From the NCBI GenBank assembly GCA_951640165.1, contig OX621257.1:12535201-12599200 (forward strand): DNA of 64,000 nt. Direction: 5' to 3'. The stretch is from Pseudoips prasinana (taxonomy: Eukaryota; Arthropoda; Insecta; Lepidoptera; Nolidae). A program made the position numbers and the translations under genes. The notes beneath the pieces were generated by a model. The model was not told the origin of the DNA. It did not search any database and saw only the letters and a program-made list of their open reading frames with translations. Below, piece by piece: positions 1 through 10,171 of this stretch (its first letter is position 1; every line of letters begins with the position of its first letter).

Positions 1-275
1 CTGAACTACTAAATAGAAGTTTCAATGCCTTTAACTTCAAAAAATGACGGATTTTCATATAATCGTTCAGTCTCTGTTTTACCCCCTTAGGGTTAGTATT
101 TCCAAAAACCCCTTCCTTAGTGAATGCATACGTCATAAAAAGTACCTACCGGCAAAATTTCAAGTCTCTAACCCCAGCCGTTCAGGCTGTGCGTTGATAT
201 GTCAGTCAGTCAGTTTCCTCTTTTACATGGGTAGGTATATAGATTTGTGCTGAGAAAATTATGAGAGACTAAAAT
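1..275. other. Unassigned AT-rich sequence
   Basis: I recognise no gene or repeat family here. The short open frames contain no domain and look like chance. Confidence 0.5.
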
Positions 276-620
276 AAAATAAATAAATAAAAAATAAAAA
301 AGGTTTTTATTCACGTAGACTTTAAAAAAGCGCTTGTAAATAGTCAGAACATGTTTGTAGTAATATAGTTGTATACATTAGATATTATTTCTAGTAACAT
401 AGATATTTAGGTACATCTTGTATGAAAACATTTATAAAATTTATTTTATTACAGAAATGATATTTAGCTAGCTCGTATCAAGTTATTGTCAAGAGATTAT
501 GTTTAATTATCTAGTTTAAGTCTAATATTTTTACTACATATTGTCAATGGTTCTGTCTATATTAAAGGTATTATTATTATGACGGACCTTGTGTTAATAA
601 CGACGGTCGCGCTTTAATGC
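276..620 (-). repeat. LINE 3' end fragment, copy 1 of 3
   Basis: The block opens with AAAATAAAATAAATA-type repeats, the reverse complement of a TTTTA-type LINE tail. The same sequence recurs at 7589-7948 in this orientation and at 10688-10980 inverted. Shared landmarks are AAAGCGCTTGTA, AGTCAGAACATGTT, TATTGTCAAG and GGTTCTGTCTATATTA. No coding sequence was recognised. The element is probably the 3' UTR of a non-LTR retrotransposon read on the minus strand, but the clade is unknown. Confidence 0.5.
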
Positions 621-900
621 TACCACCGGATCCAATGCGCCCCAACTGAGAAGACCCAGCGAAACAAACTCAGTGGGTTCATCTACTACCGGTTTCAACA
701 CGACCCAGTTGAGACGGTCCGGCGAAACATACTCAAGCGGGCATGAACACGGGATTTGGTCCAATTAGAGTAATTATTTAGTAGGCAAACACAATATATG
801 CTCGATCGGTTGTCTGAATGCTTATTATTTTAGATTATATTTAGGTATACAAAAGAAAAATAATTTTAATTTACTACATTCAAATACATTCAATCGGACA
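621..900. other. Unassigned; contains repeated GACCCAG boxes
   Basis: Positions 630-750 contain two similar boxes around CCCA(A/G)(C/T)TGAGA with following GGCGAAACA or AGCGAAACA, so this is probably repeat-derived. The part upstream of it (AACGACGGTCGCGCTTTAATGC) is shared with 7923-7945. No coding potential seen. Confidence 0.35.
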
Positions 901-978
901 GGCTGAATAAAATTCGAATCGTCTGTACATTCGCGTTACAAACGAATCGACAGCACAAACTTTCGATCGATTGACATT

Positions 979-1545
979 ATAATTTAAAATTAAATTATAA
1001 CAAATCCAACCTTGTACATAATTCAATTTGCCCAAAGAAAACAGAATATTTTAATAACCAATTTTGGACAACGACATACTTCTAGCCAACCAAGACCTTA
1101 TTTCGAAACAATTCGGAACATTCAAAGCCCTACGTAACTCATGCAATTAGCAAACACGGGCAAATCTTAACACCGCGGGTCAAAAGCAATGCACAACGAC
1201 ATCTATCGAAATAAAAATCAACTATCAAGCACAACAACACGTATCGAAATAAAAATCAACTATCAATTATTTAAAATTAAATTATAACAAATCCAACCTT
1301 CTACATAATTCAATTTGCCCAAAGTAAACAGATTTTTTAATAACCAATTTTGGACAACGACATACTTCTAGGCAACCAAGATCTTATTTCGAAACAATTC
1401 AGAACATTCAATTTCAAAACCCTCTACGTAACTCATGCAATCAGCAAACACGGGCAAATCTTAACACCGCGAGTCAAAAGAAATGCACAACGTCATCTAT
1501 CGAAACAAAAATCAACTATCAACCTAGTTCATTCAGTAAAGAGAT
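979..1545. repeat. Tandem duplication, two ~285 bp units
   Basis: A unit starting at about 980 (TAATTTAAAATTAAATTATA) is repeated starting at about 1268. Both units contain CAACGACATACTTCTAG, AACAATTC(G/A)GAACATTCAA, ACTCATGCAAT and GGGCAAATCTTAACACCGCG. They differ by scattered substitutions and small indels, so the duplication is not recent. The 77-codon open frame inside the second unit has no recognisable domain. Confidence 0.7.
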
Positions 1546-1639
1546 GTCATAATATGCACAATGACATCTATCGGACGGTTTAGTTCAACTATAAACATTA
1601 GTTCATCTTGAAGTACCGAAATGTGTCTTATTTTTCTCC

Positions 1640-1940
1640 ATGATTACTTTAAAATCTAATATCTTTTGATAGACTGAACCGATTGCAATAAAACAAAAAC
1701 TAAATGTTACCTCAAGTTACGTTCAATCGTTGTGTATAAAAGTTATTTACATCGCTTTCGTATATTTTACGTGATACCCGAACATATAAACAGACAAACA
1801 GACAAACAGACAAAAATTCTAAAAATGCTGGAAATGGGTTCTATTGGTTGTTCTTTAATACCCTGGCTATTTTTTTAGGATTTTCTTTTGATGTACAAAA
1901 ATGATTTTTCTACAGATTTATTATATGTATAGATAGATAT
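1640..1940 (-). mobile_element. Divergent Helitron-like fragment (family b)
   Basis: The segment contains the CAGACAAACAGACAAAAATTC block and ends in TTATTATATGTATAGAT, which on the minus strand is the 5' terminus of the Helitron family seen intact at 5825-6136 and 63126-63443. The 3' hairpin with CTAG is not present, so the copy is partial and old. Confidence 0.5.
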
Positions 1941-1961
1941 CGGATGTGCGTTCATGTCGTC

Positions 1962-2203
1962 CACTGACGGACATATAGGGGTCTCCCAATGGTTTCTACA
2001 ACGTTGCCATTTGGAGGAGGTTGCCGTAATCACACCACTTGACATGCGAGTAGGCGAACGCAGTTAGGTGATAGCTAGTACACAGGAGAGGCTGCTGCCC
2101 GACTAACTGCTGTATCCCTTAGTCATCTTTTACGACACCTACGTGATGGTATGGGGTGGTCCAGTTATTCTTTCTGAGCCGGAAACCACACGGCTATTGG
2201 TGC
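1962..2203 (-). repeat. RTE-type LINE 3' fragment, subfamily C
   Basis: The sequence begins with CGTCCACTGACGGACATATA and runs through CATTTGGAGGAGGTTGCCG and a lightly decayed block that matches 41082-41350 in the same orientation. This is the 3' end of an RTE-like LINE on the minus strand. It abuts the next LINE fragment directly. Confidence 0.55.
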
Positions 2204-3292
2204 TGTAGATTATGCAGATGTCAGCTATCTAGATCTTGCCCAAAACCAGCTTGACAAACTTGAGCGCCTCCAAAATGTCTGCATAGGATTCATATTTGGC
2301 CTTCGCAAATATGATCATGTCTCTGAATTCCGTACCAAGATCAAGTGGCTATCTATACGCCTTCGTCGGAATACTCATATACTCTCATTGCTCTACAATA
2401 TTTTGTTTACTCCATCCTTTCCTTCATATCTTAAAAAACGGTTTTCGTTTCTATACGAATCACATTCGAGAGTTTTACGGTCATCGGAAAACCTTAGTTA
2501 AAAATGCCAGCGCATTCCACAACTTTCCTTGATGAATCCTTCGCTGTTCAGAGTGTTTGTGGAATGCACTGCCGATAACAGTGCGCCAAGTACAAAGCTT
2601 ACACAAGTTCCAGCAAAGTGTAAAGGTTTACTACCTATCACTATAGGATACATTTATTGAAAAAGTAGGTAATATGTATCTATTATAGGTATGTATGTAT
2701 ATAGTGTAAATAGTATATATGGTAGGTTCTTGTACTGAGTACCAATGGGTACTGTTAACAAAGTTGTTGTAGTATGTACACCGACAACTGCCCTCTTAAA
2801 GCTTCTATACATACAAATAAGTAAAATTGGAGTGTCTGTTTGTAATATTGAAATAACCGTTGTTTACTACATACATATGAATATATATACGGTACATACA
2901 TCAAAATAAAAATTTTTACAATTTTTGTCAGTCTGTCTGTCTTTCTGTTTGTTCCTGCTAATCTCTGAAATGACTGGACCGATTTAGACGGAACTTTTAT
3001 TGGCAGGTAGCTTATGTAATAAGGAGTAACTTGGCTATGTTTATTACAGAAAAATCTCTTTTATTTTAGAAATAAACAAGTTAAAACGATATAAATTAAT
3101 TAACACGCGGACGAAATCGCAGGTAGTAATAAGCTAAGCATAGCTAGTAATCCCTATTATTGTCCATTCCTTGGTTGCCTGGAAGAGATCACATGTTAGT
3201 GATAAGACCGCCAATTGTATACTTTTTAATTATATGCTCCTGTACTGTGTGATTTTAATATTGGTGTGCAATAAAGAGTTAATCTATCTATC
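2204..3292 (+). pseudogene. LINE RT C-terminal fragment, same family as 36.7-39.5 kb
   Basis: A 5'-truncated copy of the LINE at 36711-39475. Its decayed coding part (about 2204-2600) corresponds to the RT C-terminal region: it encodes a Leu-Asp-Lys-Leu-Glu-Arg-Leu-Gln stretch, then a Phe-Gly-Leu-Arg-Lys-Tyr-Asp-His-like stretch, in broken frames. The 3' UTR follows, with GATAAGACCGCC and GTGCAATAAAGAG at 3200-3276 and a short tail of ATCT repeats. A Helitron-like segment (2905-3151) interrupts the 3' UTR. Confidence 0.75.
2905..3151 (+). mobile_element. Helitron-like insertion in LINE 3' UTR
   Basis: The segment starts near CAAAATAAAAATTTTTACAA, has a TCTGTCTGTCTTTCTGTTTG run, and ends with a weak GCGGACGAAATCGC hairpin followed 20 bases later by CTAGT. 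Both flanks resume LINE 3' UTR sequence, so it inserted after the LINE. The 5' boundary is approximate. Confidence 0.45.
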
Positions 3293-3629
3293 TATATTAT
3301 AATAATACCTTAGCATGAAAAGGAAACATAACCATATCTGTTAGAATGAATAGTGACATTTTTATTTTTTTATATTTTGCGACATCTAACTCATTGCCAT
3401 ATGATCCCAAGCTAGGCAGACCCAGTACTATAGTAACGAGGCAACTGATAAACAAACTTATATGTATCTAAATATATTAGAGATAAATTACACCTAGATT
3501 TAAATTTATAAAAAAATAAAATTAGACCTAGATATAGACACGGAACAACTGTTCTTCCTTATCACACAAAGATTTGTTCTGGTCACAACCACTGGTTTAG
3601 CAGTCAGGGTGACCAACTGACCAGTCATA

Positions 3630-4078
3630 CATTTTTAGGGTTCCGTAGCCAAATGGCAAAAACAGAACCCTTATAGATTCGTCATCTCTGTCTGTCTGTC
3701 CGTCCGTATGTCACAGCCACTTTTGTCCGAAACTATAAGAGCTGTACTGTTGAAACTTGGTAAGTAGATGTATTATGTGAACCGCATTAAGATTTTCACA
3801 CAAAAATAAAAAAAGAATAATAATTATGGGGGTTCCCCATACATAGAACTGAAACTCAAAAATTTTTTTTTTCATCGGTTTTTTTAGATTTATCATTCTC
3901 TTATTTTCGAAGTTACAGGGAAGGGGGGGGGGGGGGGGGCTGGCATTGGTTTGAACGAGATCTAGTAAGTAGTTTTTTTTTAATGCGTCATAAATCGTAA
4001 ACCGCAATTTACCATTCATTTAATCAACTGAAATACTTGCTGCTGCGGAACCCTTCGTGCGGAGTCCGACTCGTTTTT
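3630..4078 (+). repeat. GGTTCCGTA-type dispersed repeat
   Basis: It opens with TAGGGTTCCGTAGCCAAATG, passes through a GTCTGTCTGTCCGTCC run and ends with CGGAACCCTTCGTGCGGAGTC. This is a very common lepidopteran repeat. The two ends share GGTTCCG and CGGAACC in inverted orientation. A guanine run of about 18 lies at 3922-3939. The 102-codon minus-strand open frame across it includes a run of proline codons made by that G run and is not a gene. Confidence 0.65.
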
Positions 4079-4163
4079 TTAAGTATGTAGTCAGAACTTT
4101 CTATTATCGTTGACTATCTACTCGATTACACGTTTATTAAAGTCACTATTAACCTACTTATCA

Positions 4164-4272
4164 CATCATCATCATATTAGCCGAAAGACGTCCACTGTTG
4201 CACAAAGGCCTTCCCAAGAATCGGTCACAATAGCCGGTCTCGTGCTCCTACCATCCAGCGGCTTCCCACATA
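4164..4272 (-). repeat. RTE-type LINE 3' fragment, subfamily A
   Basis: It starts with the CATCATCATCATATTAGCCG tail/end signature and continues with GAAAGACGTCCACTGTTG, the reverse complement of the 3' coding end and tail of the RTE family seen at 9026-9250 and 22907-23240. Strongly truncated. Confidence 0.7.
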
Positions 4273-4595
4273 CGACATATACTTAACTAATTGTATTTTG
4301 TTTGGATACTTAATTAAATACAAAATATAATTTTGTGCGCACTTTGAACTAAATTAAACTGTCTTTAAATCGAAAAACTGAGAGCTCTGAGTAAACATGC
4401 TGGGTCTTGAAAAGTTTCGACCTTCGATAGGTGTAAATGGGTCTTTACGCGAAGTTTTTTCAATCAATTTCGGCGTTTGATCAATTTTATTAAGTTAGGT
4501 ACCGAAAAATACATTGTCGTTTGAATTTTTCGCAGATTATATACAAGGTTCTACTGACTTTTATTACACTTCAGAGAGGAATAAACTATTATTTA

Positions 4596-5049
4596 CTAGC
4601 TGTGCCCTGCGGTTCTACCCGCATTAAACTTTATAAATAATAGCCTATGTATTAATCCAGGGTGTCAGCTAACTCCATACCAAATTTTATTACGGGCCTG
4701 TTGACGGGCCTGTTGGCGTGGTTGGTAGATACGCTGCCTTTCACGCCGGAGGTCGTGGGTTCGATTCCCACCCGGGACAAACATTTGTGTGCATGAACAT
4801 GTCTGTTTGTTCTGAGTCTGGGTGTAAATTATCTATATAAGTATGTATTTACAAAAGAATAATAGTATATGTAGTATGTCAGTTATCTGGTTTCTATAGC
4901 ACAAGCTCTGCTTAGTTTGGGATCAGATGACCGTGTCTCTATAATGTCCCAGAATATTATTATTATTATTATTAACATCGATCCAGACGTTTAGACGTGA
5001 AGAAGTAACAGACCTACACACTCACAAACTTTCGCCTTTATAATTAGTC
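4596..5049 (-). mobile_element. Helitron (family a), interrupted by a SINE
   Basis: On the plus strand the element begins CTAGCTGTGCCCTGCGG and ends ACTTTCGCCTTTATAATTAG. On its own strand it therefore starts with a TAATTATAAAGGCGAAAGT-type terminus and ends in a GC hairpin plus CTAG, as Helitrons do. Its middle is split at about 4690 by a tRNA-derived SINE; the right half resumes at about 4974 (ATCGATCCAGACG). Non-autonomous: no Rep or helicase coding region. Confidence 0.7.
4694..4973 (+). mobile_element. tRNA-derived SINE, family A, near full length
   Basis: The head is tRNA-like, with a box A-type region (TGGCGTGGTTGGTAGAT) and an exact box B (GGTTCGATTCC). The tRNA-unrelated body follows (GAACATGTCTGTTTGT, CTATATAAGTATGTATTTAC), then the conserved tail region (CAAGCTCTGCTTAGTTTGGG, ATGTCCCAGAATATT) and an ATT repeat. 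The first bases GGGCCTGTTG are duplicated at the 5' end. This type resembles the SINEs called Metulj in Heliconius, but I could not verify the name. Confidence 0.85.
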
Positions 5050-5547
5050 CGGTCAATTGAGACATCAAAGGTTACAAGAATTCCCATTAGGCTGGAAATT
5101 GGTAGGATCGTTCATTACACTATTACAAAGGAAATGTGAAAAGTCCTCATCGATCCGGCACGTGCAAACAAATAACTGGGGGCCAAACGTCACAAAAACG
5201 GGTTTTTTCGCGATTTTCAGCAAAACGGTAAGTTTTATCATGGAAGTAGCTAATACAAAATTGTAGGTTAGATAATTATCTATAAAAAATGTTTAATACT
5301 TTTTTCCTAAGAGCTACCGTTTTTTAGATATACCGATTCAAAAAGTTCAAAGAATTGTAATCGTCATAATATGCACACGTTTCCACGCCACCTTTGAGGT
5401 AGTGTATTAGCGCGTTTTTGTTAATGTTGTTTTCCCGGTAGGCTAATTCCACTGATCTGTTGTGATTCTGTTTAATTTGGAACTATTGAATGACTATTGA
5501 TATTGGCAAAGGTTGAAAATGATAAAAGGGTTTCAAATTAAACAACA

Positions 5548-5655
5548 ACAACTTTTTACAGAAACGTCCCAAAATCCCTTTGGGCCCGGGGATTTGAACG
5601 CAGGATCTCGTTCTCTGCGGGTGAACACGCTACCGCTAGACCAACGAGGCAGTCA
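5548..5655 (-). mobile_element. tRNA-derived SINE, family C, 5' part
   Basis: On the minus strand the head reads TGCCTCGTTGGTCTAGCGGT, with box B-like GTTCAAATCC, and then the start of the body (GGGACGTTTCTGTAAAAAG). Only the first ~105 bp are present. The full-length version is at 13372-13752. Confidence 0.75.
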
Positions 5656-5824
5656 CTGCACATTATTGTTGTTATAAATCAAATTTAATATCGTATAATT
5701 TAAATCCTAGCTTGTAACTGTATCACATCGACAGCCTCGATACAGGCATTGCCTAGTGAGACTATCACTGTAAATTACTTGTAAAAACTGGACTGCTAGT
5801 AAATTGTATTACATTTATTTATTC

Positions 5825-6136
5825 ACTAGAGTGTCCCGCGGTTTTACCCGCGTTAAACTTTATAAATTATCACAGCTCCTCTCCCGTATGTGATAGCGTG
5901 ATAATATGTAGCCTTAATTGACCCGATCTCTTAGTAATCTCCATGCAAAATTTGAAGTAAATCGATGGAGTACTTTTTGAGTTTAGCCCGGACATACATA
6001 CAGACAAACAGACAAAAATTCTAAAAACTATATTTTTTGCTTCGCTATCGTTTGTAGATCACGCCCCAAGTATCCTTTTAAAAAAATATTCAATGTACAG
6101 TTTTCACTTTCCTACGATTTTATTATATGTATAGAT
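5825..6136 (-). mobile_element. Helitron (family b), near full length
   Basis: The plus-strand reading starts CTAGAGTGTCCCGCGGTTTT and ends TTTATTATATGTATAGAT. The element strand thus starts TCTATACATATAATAAA and ends with a CGCGGG/CCCGCG hairpin followed by CTAG. About 312 bp, non-coding, non-autonomous. Confidence 0.7.
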
Positions 6137-6403
6137 GTAGGTAAGGTACTTTTTCCGTGGCATATGGAATATTAGAATTTAAATTTCCCTGTTCCTGTTT
6201 ATCAGTTTGCCTCAATCTCGATTCTGGTTTGATGGTACAACAGTAAACAAGCCGCCTGGTCCTTAGAGATAGAGGCACAATGACGTATTGTTAGCGACGG
6301 CCTTTGTGTGGCGAAGTGCTACGGACGAGCGAGCGAGTGCGTTTAGTTGCATCGATATTCTCCTATGCCACGTTTGCCCCACAACTTGCCTGCCACCGCT
6401 AAC

Positions 6404-6405
<2 letters not shown>
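6137..6405. other. Unassigned
   Basis: No recognised repeat or coding sequence. The part 6245-6400 is comparatively GC-rich and single-copy within the window. Confidence 0.4.

Positions 6406-6407
<2 letters not shown>

Positions 6408-6482
<75 letters not shown>
6408..6482. repeat. (TA)n microsatellite
   Basis: About 36 nearly uninterrupted TA dinucleotides. Confidence 0.95.
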
Positions 6483-6485
<3 letters not shown>

Positions 6486-6701
6486 TTGTGCGTACGGGTT
6501 GTACAAACAGTTAATTAGTTTAGATGAATTTAAATAATATATAAACTAAAGTTAAATAAATATTACAAATTAAATTACTTTTAACTAAATATAAATATGC
6601 AGAGTACGCCAGATTCTATATAAAAAAATATTCTATGTAAATAAGTCTTTGTATTCGTTTTTAATTAATCGAGCAATAGTAGCTTCTAATTATATTAATT
6701 A

Positions 6702-6877
6702 CTAGCTGTGCCCCGCGGTTTTACCCGCGTTAAACTTTATATTAAGCCTATATATTAATCCAGGGTGTCAGCTCACTCCATACCAAATTTAACTAAAATC
6801 GCTCCAGCCGTGTTGAGACGTGAAGAAGTAACAAACATACATACTCACAAACTTTCGCCTTTATAATATTAGTGTGA
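6702..6877 (-). mobile_element. Helitron (family a), short copy
   Basis: Plus-strand CTAGCTGTGCCCCGCGGTTT at one end and ACTTTCGCCTTTATAATATT at the other, the same family as 4596-5049 but without the SINE insertion. It therefore shows what the uninterrupted sequence looks like across that site. Confidence 0.75.
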
Positions 6878-6878
6878 T

Positions 6879-7117
6879 TTATTGGCGTAGTTGGCAGATG
6901 CTTGCTTTTCACGCCGCAGGTCATGGGTTCGATTTACACCCCGGACAGATATTTGTGTGCATGAACATATCTGCTTGACCTGAGTCTGGGTGTAATTATC
7001 TATATAAGTATGTTTTTACAAAAGAAAAGTAGTATATATATATTTAATACATCAGCTCTGCTTAGTTTGGGATCAGATGAAAGTGTGTGAATAATGTCCT
7101 AATATATTATTATTATT
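6879..7117 (+). mobile_element. tRNA-derived SINE, family A
   Basis: Head TTGGCGTAGTTGGCAGATG with box B GGTTCGATTTA, then the body and conserved tail (ATCAGCTCTGCTTAGTTTGG, ATAATGTCCTAATATATT) with ATT repeats. It lacks about 25 bp of the body before the tail region. It begins immediately after the Helitron end, so it may have inserted at that edge. Confidence 0.8.
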
Positions 7118-7234
7118 CTGGAAAGATAAAGACAGAATACTAAACACTTCACATACATAAATTTTTGGAGCCTGTCTTTAAAAATAGAACACAATAGAGA
7201 CTATATTTACGGAACAGGTCGAGAGTCGCTTGAG

Positions 7235-7290
7235 CCTTGAACCGGCTGATAAGGCCCATAGTAATATGGGCCTTATCAGCCGGTTCAAGG
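7235..7290. repeat. Perfect 26 bp inverted repeat, 4 nt loop
   Basis: Arm 7235-7260 (CCTTGAACCGGCTGATAAGG + CCCATA) is the exact reverse complement of 7265-7290; the loop is GTAA. The right arm belongs to the RTE reverse transcriptase coding sequence that follows. The left arm is an inverted piece of the same sequence, so this is a head-to-head LINE junction. Confidence 0.95.
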
Positions 7291-8000
7291 TCACCCAAAC
7301 AGCAATGGAGAGGGCTATACTTGCAGTTTCCCTGTGTGATCGAATCCGAAATGCTGAGATCCGCAGGCGAACCAAAGTAACTGACATAGCCCAATGAATT
7401 GCCAAGCTGAAGTGGCAGTGGGGTGAGCTCGTAGAACCGACGGCCGCTAGGGCAGAAAGATTCTCGAGTAGCGATCACGAACTGGAGGACGCAGCGTGGG
7501 CAGGCCCCCTTAAAGATGTTGTTGAAGATCACTGGAAGTCGCTGGATGCAGATAGCGCAAGAACGGCAATTTTGGAGATCTTTGGGTAAAATAAAATAAA
7601 ATAAAAAGGTTTTTATTCACGTTGTCTTTAAAAAAGCGCTTGTACCTAAATAGTCAGAACATGTTCGCAGTAATATATAATTAATTTATAATTATTTCTC
7701 ATATAGATATTTAGGTACACGGATTGTAGGAAATAATTTACAATAAGATTTTATAACAGTAACGATATTTAGATAACTAAAATTAAGTTATTGTCAAGGA
7801 TCATGTGTAGGTTTAATTATCTAAATTTTAGCTATATTTTTAGTACATAATTGTCTGAATGGTTCTGTCTATATTAAGGTACGAATTAGACGTTATCATT
7901 ATGGCGGACCTTGTGTTTAGAACGACGGTCGCGCTTTAATGCTACCGGGTGACGCCTTTGTCCAGCATTGGGCGTTTTGCGGCTGATCTGATGAGAGGCT
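7265..8000 (+). pseudogene. RTE-type LINE RT C-terminal region, interrupted
   Basis: 7265-7588 encodes the decayed C-terminal part of an RTE-like reverse transcriptase. Broken frames give words such as Val-Thr-Gln-x-Ala-Met-Glu-Arg-Ala and Arg-Ile-Arg-Asn-x-Glu-Ile-Arg-Arg, and the final TTTTGGAGATCTTTGGG. The sequence is then interrupted by a second LINE 3' fragment (7589-7948) and resumes at GACGCCTTTGTCCAGCATTG to about 8000. The minus-strand 127-codon open frame over this area is a shadow. Confidence 0.75.
7589..7948 (-). repeat. LINE 3' end fragment, copy 2 of 3 (inserted in RTE)
   Basis: Opens with AAAATAAAATAAAATAAAAA and matches 276-620 closely through AACGACGGTCGCGCTTTAAT. Both ends abut RTE sequence that is contiguous in other copies, which fixes the insertion limits to a few bases. 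GGGT occurs at both junctions and may be a short target duplication. Confidence 0.65.
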
Positions 8001-8320
8001 ATACATTATTGATAAATAAAGGTTTTATGTCGTTCGCTACTTCGAAATAAGATTTATTATGTTTTTATTTGGATCTTTAGTAACTTTGAGTCAATAAAAT
8101 CGTATAGTGTGCGCCCTCCCTTATTTAATGACTTAGTGCTAATAAGTATTTAGGGTAAATAAAGATTATATTTATTTTATTATCTAGCCTCGCATAAGCC
8201 TTAAGGAAAAGTCTTTTGTTACTTGTTTGATTCTAGTTGGTTGTTAAACCAGATTGTTTGGAATATCATCTTTGTCTCCTATCATATACCATTAAACAAA
8301 ATTCACTGCCTGACTGACTT
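8001..8320. other. Unassigned AT-rich sequence
   Basis: No coding sequence or known repeat recognised. Confidence 0.4.
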
Positions 8321-8645
8321 GTTTGCCTCTTTGGTCTAGCAGTAGCTACCGCAGAGAACGAGGTCCTGGGTTCAAATCCAGATTTCGTGACTTATCTTTA
8401 TAAAGAAAAAATTCTCAGCATACCTAAGCCCAAAGTCAGGGAGTTGGCGGTATTATACCCCCGTGTCCCGGAGAGCACGTAGAGGCGGAGATCCTGTACC
8501 TGACCTTTTTCGGGTCGTGTCGCTAGGCGCCCCATCCCCATCGGATTTGCGTGTACTATAATATGCCCCGCGCAGAGAGCTAAGCTCTATAGAGACTGGC
8601 CACCGTGTCCCAAATTCGGCTAGGAGGACATTATCATCTACTATT
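8321..8645 (+). mobile_element. tRNA-derived SINE, family C, near full length
   Basis: Head TTTGGTCTAGCAGTAGCTAC, box B-like GTTCAAATCC, then a long body with GTCAGGGAGTTGGCGGTATT, GAGAGCACGTAGAGGC and CCCCATCCCCATCGGAT. It ends in CCCAAATTCGGCTAGGAGGA-CATTATCATC. The antisense copy at 13372-13752 aligns over its whole length. The minus-strand 101-codon open frame is a shadow. Confidence 0.8.
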
Positions 8646-9022
8646 TTAGCAATAAAGAAATCTTTATCTATTAAACGGGAAATGTTGGTATGTTTATTTT
8701 GTTCAGAGCTCGTCGGTGGAAAGGGTCGGAATGATGATATTTGTGATGCAATCGTCATAGGCTACGGTAGCCGTTTACAATCAGGTCTAAGGTTGTGAAA
8801 ATTTATATGTAGGTTAATTCGAACACGGTTCGAAATATTTTGATTAGATTTACTTAACAAATGTTAATTTAATGTTTTTATAAAACCAAATACAAATTTG
8901 AATCATTAACTTAACTTATAAGAAAAAGCAAAATATCAGCAAAATTAACTACAATACCTAACTACTACAACTTAGTTATAAGGCGTCTTAAAATTCTTCC
9001 GTATCGTCAAGAGGTAAGGTGC
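8646..9022. other. Unassigned AT-rich sequence
   Basis: No coding sequence or known repeat recognised. Confidence 0.4.
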
Positions 9023-9025
9023 CCG

Positions 9026-9250
9026 CATCATCATCATCATCATATCAGCCGAAAGACGTCCACTGCTGGACAAAGGCCTCCCATAAGGATCTCCATAATA
9101 GCCGGTCTTGCGCTGCCCGCATCCAACGGCTTCCCGCGTCCCTAGCAAGATCATCGGTCCATCTTGTAGGGGGCCTGCCCACGCTGCGTCTTCCGGTTCG
9201 TGGTCGCCACTCGAGAACCTTTCTGCCCCTTCGGCCGCATTGCCACGCTG
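9026..9250 (-). pseudogene. RTE-type LINE RT C-terminal end plus ATC tail
   Basis: On the minus strand about 70 codons stay open. They include Trp-Arg-Pro-Arg-Thr-Gly-Arg-Arg-Ser, Gly-Arg-Pro-Pro-Thr-Arg-Trp-Thr-Asp-Asp-Leu and Phe-Val-Gln-Gln-Trp-Thr-Ser, the conserved C-terminus of RTE-like reverse transcriptases in Lepidoptera. It is followed by the 3' end and a TGATGATGA tail. 5'-truncated, so it cannot encode an enzyme. Confidence 0.8.
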
Positions 9251-9894
9251 TATTCACTTAACAGTATCTTTATTTTGTTACCGTCTGTCTATTGTAACAG
9301 TTATTTTAGTTTCTACTCCATGAGACATGTTTGAGGTGAGTAAGATCATAAAAAAAAATTATTAATGTACCTATCTTCATATTATTTCTCATTCGTACAT
9401 ATATTATTATTTAAATAAATATACACACGTGAAAAAAAAATTGACATTATTTCCAAAAATAACCGTTGGATACTTCGTACATTTCGCAATTTGTTACAAA
9501 TTACCACAATAACAGTGAGCCGAGTCGCCTAAAAGTTAAATTGGGAAGTTGATGCGATTTCGGCCATTCGTTATTTTGATTTAGGAGTTAGGGAAGTTTC
9601 AAAGATTTCGCATTTGGCCCTTTTTAGATATCTTGGACCCTTTCTGCTGAAAAGAAAATGATGGTAAACTAATCAAAGTCCAATAATTCAATCTCTATTG
9701 GATGTGATCATATGTGATCAGTTGGATTTAGGATTGGATATCGTATACTAACTGGACACGGGTATAACGATGAGTATCTAAGCTGGATCAGCCGAGAAAT
9801 AACGACACAGTGTCACCACTACTGAAGCAACCTGGACTCTGCCCAGAATTCGCTGGAGGAGTGCCCGTCCTGGGAGGCCGAGAGGTGAGTCCTG
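9251..9894. other. Unassigned
   Basis: No recognised repeat over 9251-9780. The GC-richer stretch 9780-9900 (TGGACTCTGCCCAGAATTCG) could be a LINE or SINE fragment, but I cannot name it. Confidence 0.35.
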
Positions 9895-9929
9895 GTCGCT
9901 GTGATCGGAGGGGATCTTTCGCCACCAGC

Positions 9930-10150
9930 ATTAATGCCATACTTACTTATCGTATGGGCAGTGACATGGCTTAACGACTGTTGCCTAATAGCTACAACCG
10001 GGACACACAGCTCAACCTGCCCTCCGAAGCACGGAGACGCTCAGAAATTAAAAAACTTTGGCGGTCACCCATCTATGGGCTGACCGCGAGCTTAGTTGCT
10101 TAATCTCGCCGATCACTTACGGACCATTGCCATCTGGCCATGAGCGCCTC
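9930..10150 (-). mobile_element. 5S-rRNA-derived SINE
   Basis: Read on the minus strand, 10135 to 10058 aligns with the internal promoter half of insect 5S rRNA. It has GATC..CGA..TTAAGCAAC, then GCGGTCAG.CCATAGATGG, then GTGACCGC, against 5S GATCACCGAAGTTAAGCAAC, GCGGTTAGTACTTAGATGG and GACCGC. A tRNA-unrelated body follows (TTTCTGAGCGTCTCCGTGC, AGTCGTTAAGCCATGTCAC, CCATACGATAAGTAAG). The same body recurs at 32270-33280 and 35294-35405. A 5S-headed SINE is the simplest reading. Confidence 0.7.
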
Positions 10151-10171
10151 ATTAATGCCATGCTGGTAGGC

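Noticed and set aside
3711..4019. 102-codon minus-strand open frame with a proline run
   Set aside because: It lies in a GGTTCCGTA-type dispersed repeat; the proline run comes from a guanine homopolymer.
4700..4775. Possible tRNA gene
   Set aside because: Box A and box B are present, but the sequence continues into a SINE body and ATT tail repeated elsewhere in the window. The same applies to 39720-39785, 43270-43330 and 43665-43725.
10058..10135. Possible 5S rRNA gene
   Set aside because: Only half of 5S is present, diverged, and joined to a repeated SINE body.
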